DNA of 64,000 nucleotides from Verticillium longisporum (lineage: Eukaryota; Ascomycota; Sordariomycetes; Glomerellales; Plectosphaerellaceae): NCBI GenBank assembly GCA_019188255.1, contig JAETXT010000010.1, positions 1,612,001 to 1,676,000 on the forward strand, written 5' to 3'. The notes under the pieces were generated by a model. It did no database searches. It saw only the letters and a program-made list of their open reading frames with translations, and was not told where the DNA came from. This document shows positions 61,010-64,000 of the stretch, piece after piece (position 1 is the stretch's first letter; each line of letters opens with the position of its first letter). The position numbers were made by a program, and so were the translations under genes.

Positions 61010-63858
61010 TCAACCGCAAATCGCCAAACCCGCACCCCCGATAGATGATACATTCCAGTACGTTCCCGTTTCGGCCCAACCGCCCGCCGACGCGATGTCG
61101 CTCCCCGTCGCCGCGGTCCAGCTCTCGGTTGAGGAACTCCCAACCGCTGCCGATGTGCCCTCGCTTCCTAGCGATGTGCTGCCGCCGCCGCCTCGGCCGG
61201 CCGCGCCGTCGCCGCCATGGCCACCGAGCGGTGGTGGTCCGTCGTCGGCGAGACGGAGGGATGCCAGCGCGTCCGAGAGGATATCAGCCACGCGCCTCGC
61301 CATGTCCGACTTTTTCCCCAGGTAGAACAGCGTCCGGATGCAGTCGTCAGCGCGCTCGAGGTTGTTCCACCCTTCATGCGGCCCGCCCCACGTCCGCACC
61401 AGGCCGTACCGTCGATAGCTGTCCGCCTCCTCCATGATCAGCACCGCCGCCCGCGAGAAGGCCCTAATGAGGATGATGGTCCACGGCTCGGCGAGGACGG
61501 TCCCCTCATTGACGGCGTGGTGGAAGCCCGGCAGGTGCGGCTCCGTGCCCGCCGCGCGGGGCGTCGCGACGCCCGCCAGCTCCGCCAGCTCCCTGACGCT
61601 CGTCTCCCGCATGGCGGCCACCATCCTGGCAGCGGCGCGCCTGCGGCCCGCTGACGGCAGACCGAGGCCCTCGTCGTCAATCTGCTCGACGAGGTCGGCA
61701 AACATGAGCACGGCGTGGTGCCAGTGGGCGGAGATGCAGAAGAACCAGCTCCGTATGCGGCCAGGCACGGCGTCAAAGTCGCGCAGCAGGTCGCGGAAGA
61801 AGGCGCCGTGCGTGACGTTCCAGTATCGATAGAGCGACGTCGTGGCCGCGAGAGTCTCCTCGATGCGCGCGCCCGTCTGGCCCCGCCGGAGGAGGGACTG
61901 AAGGTAGGAGACGTGGCGGTACAGTAGGACCTTGACGGGACCTGAGCGCGTCACGGCCTCGGCTGCGTCTTCGTAGGAGCACGGCCAGCGTAGGCGCTGA
62001 GAGGGCGCCTCTAGCGTGTCTTTGATGAAGAGGTCGACATGCCACCTATCATTTTCTGCTTCGCTGGGCGGGAGGTCGTCGTGCTGGCAGTCTTGGTCCG
62101 TCACCGTCACGGGACGCTCGTCCATGGACGAGGAGAGCGTGTCGAACATAACGGCGAGCCAGTAGAGTAATCCAACTGTCGTCTCGTTTTCGGGTGTCAT
62201 GATATGCAGGGCTTGGGTCGTGGCACGCCCTTGTGCCTTGGCTGCCTTTTGGCTAGCTGAAATGAAGCGAGACTTGAGAATATGCATCTTTCGAGTAGCC
62301 CTCTCAATATAGACGGGAGGACCGTCCCTCGAGATGGCGCGCGCGATTCTCGACATGATTGACCCCGTCTCGAAGGCACCATCCGGGGTTCGCGCACGCT
62401 CACGCTCGCCGAGAAAGTCATCGACGTCATCCTGCGCCCATGGCCTCTGCGCGAGACCGAGGACCATCTCAGCAGCTGCGACCCTGTAACACTCAATGTG
62501 TTCCGTCTCCTGCAGCGCCTTCTTGGCCTGATTCCAAAAGTAACGCTGCAGGTCACGATCGAAGCTCTCCTCAACAAGCTCGTCAAAGGTCTCATCCGGT
62601 GAGGCAAAGCGTGGGACTGGATAGGTTTCGCCTTGTCGCCGGCTTCCCTGCGCCCACTGCGTAGCAAACGCCATGATGGCAAAATGGAGCGCTCTGTCCG
62701 CAGATCGGCCTTCTAATGCCGTCATTCTCACCAGGCCCGCGGTCTGCGCAGCGCGGTCAAGTTTGACAGTTCGGTGAAATATACGGTTCGACCACGAAGG
62801 CCCCCACTCGGCGAGTCTGCGTCCTTCGTCCCTGCCGCGGGCGCCTTTGTAAGGGCATGTCACTTCGGTGAGCCAGCAGGATAGGCTGTGTTCGAGCACG
62901 TCATGGTATATTTGGAGAAGATTGGTAGAGATGAAGCCGCTGTTGGTCCTGGAGACGAGGGCGTTGGAGGCGCAAAAGGGGGACAGTGAGGGGCTCGAAG
63001 GCCGGCGGTTCCGTCTCCGGCGTTTGTATGCTCGCTCCCCTGGTATTTCTGCTGGAAGATCGGACATTTCTGAAAAGAGGGGCGATGAAGTCAAGCCTTG
63101 AGGTGAGTGTTCGAAGGGATTTGTGAGTTCTGTGGACCCGGAGACGCTGACACGGGCGTCACAATCAATGTCTGGTTGCGGTAGAGGCCAGACGAAAGGT
63201 ACGTGGCCGGCCAAGGACTCCCGGAATGGTACTCCAAGCGTCCCTGAAGCCGCAGGGTCGATTTCTGTGGTTGCAATGTCGACAGGTTCAGGCGTCCCTG
63301 CGTAAAGGTTCGGTTCAACGTTCAAGAGTAGCATGTCCTGCGGCTGGGTAGGAAAGTTGAGAGGCTCGCCCAGATCGATAAAGGCCACAGCTGGATCAAC
63401 GGGAAGACTTGTTTGGAGGTTGGTCCGTTGCCACGAAGCCTCGCTTGCCACCTGTCCAAGGCATGGTTCGTTATGTGCGAATGGCTCTGTTGGTGTTACA
63501 TGTGGAAAGCGACTTGCATGATCGAGTCCAAGGTCACCGCGAGAGGCTGCTTCAATAGCACTGGCAACTTTGAGTTGTGACCATGCCCATTCAACGGTAC
63601 ACGTCTTGTTCGTCTTTTGACAGTAGGAACATGGTCGAACCTTGGGTGCTGGGTATAGATCAGCGATAAGCGTTACAACTTGGGATAGGACTGTCCGGAG
63701 TCCGATTCATCGAGGGATGCGAGGCACTCACGTTGGAGACTTTGATCTAGGTGAGATATGGCACTGCCGGGTGTCTGCTCTGACAGTACGAGTCGAGGAA
63801 CGTCACAAGCCCTCTTGGACTTGCGACATTGGTCGCAGGCATTGTGATATTTACGCAT
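61010..63858 (-). CDS. alcR: AlcR-like Zn(II)2Cys6 transcription factor
   Basis: Nuclear DNA-binding regulator. Two exons on the minus strand, 63732-63858 and 61010-63648, giving 921 residues. The zinc cluster is split by the intron: CDQCRKSKRAC in exon 1 and CSYCQKTNKTC in exon 2, joined by donor GTGAGT and acceptor CCCAG in phase. The linker between the third and fourth Cys is 30 residues; Aspergillus nidulans AlcR, as I recall it, has 16, already unusual. Body motifs match AlcR: IYHDVLEHSLSCWLTEVTCPY, AEWGPSWSNRIFHRTVKLDR, GLLYWLAVMFDTLSSSMDERP, TRSGPVKVLLYRHVSYLQ and CIRTLFYLGKKSDMA. AlcR activates ethanol use in Aspergillus; no alcohol or aldehyde dehydrogenase gene is next to this one. 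The tail is Gly/Ser-rich. Start ATG 63858 (MRKYHNACDQC) is the first in frame after a stop. Orthology is likely but not proven. Confidence 0.88.
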
Positions 63859-64000
63859 CCCCAAGCGCAAGGTGGTATCCAATTACTCTTGGCAGTGTAA
63901 ATGTGAAGGGGGACAGACGAGAAGACGCGAGTAGGGTTCATCCCACCAAGTCAGGGGAGGAAGGCAGGAGTGGATAAGGGAGACGCAAGACGGGGCAGGC

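Overview
The window is nuclear DNA from a filamentous ascomycete (Pezizomycotina, most likely a Sordariomycete). The support is: short GT-AG introns, nearly all of 49-108 bases, with CTAAC/CTGAC-like branch points; GC-rich third codon positions; small spaced genes on both strands; and fungus-restricted families (Chs7, Pmt2, Rrn6, Nce101, Zn2Cys6 regulators). The species cannot be named from sequence alone. I support 24 protein genes. I found no rRNA, tRNA, CRISPR array or recognisable transposon.

Layout. 0.8-9.7 kb: ribosomal protein eL27, Nce101, a TTC36-like TPR protein, 4-hydroxyphenylpyruvate dioxygenase, TFIIH subunit Ssl1 and the chitin synthase chaperone Chs7. 9.7-17.3 kb: a gene-poor stretch of 7.6 kb that ends in a pyrimidine-rich leader. 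17.3-34.3 kb: an MFS sugar-porter-like transporter, a PITH protein, the Pol I factor Rrn6 divergent from the spindle organiser Mzt1, a CHY/RING zinc-finger protein, the O-mannosyltransferase Pmt2 and a Rab4-like GTPase. 35-41 kb: an SsuD-like flavin monooxygenase beside a UPF0303/haem-degrading-fold protein, then a large unrecognised acidic protein. 41-47.9 kb: a Pns1/CTL transporter, a WW-domain protein with GGYPPQQ repeats, and Emc7. 50-56 kb: a CYP52-like P450, O-acetylhomoserine sulfhydrylase and a MARVEL protein. 58-63.9 kb: a long-chain acyl-CoA synthetase ending in the peroxisomal signal AKL, convergent with an AlcR-like Zn2Cys6 regulator.

Most genes are ordinary housekeeping genes and do not form one pathway. 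Several act in the secretory or membrane system (Chs7, Pmt2, Emc7, Pns1, MARVEL, Rab4-like). The two loci most likely to carry linked functions are acyl-CoA synthetase/AlcR-like and SsuD-like/UPF0303.

The most striking feature seen across the window is frame damage. Five otherwise intact genes read correctly only if one base is added in a C run (six sites), and one of them also carries an extra base elsewhere. The sites are often CCCCG. This looks like systematic homopolymer under-calling rather than five pseudogenes, and it limits automatic annotation. Other points worth checking are a Rab whose invariant G3 aspartate is glycine, a 30-residue linker inside the AlcR-like zinc cluster, and recurring TACCT/AGGTA palindromes in intergenic DNA.
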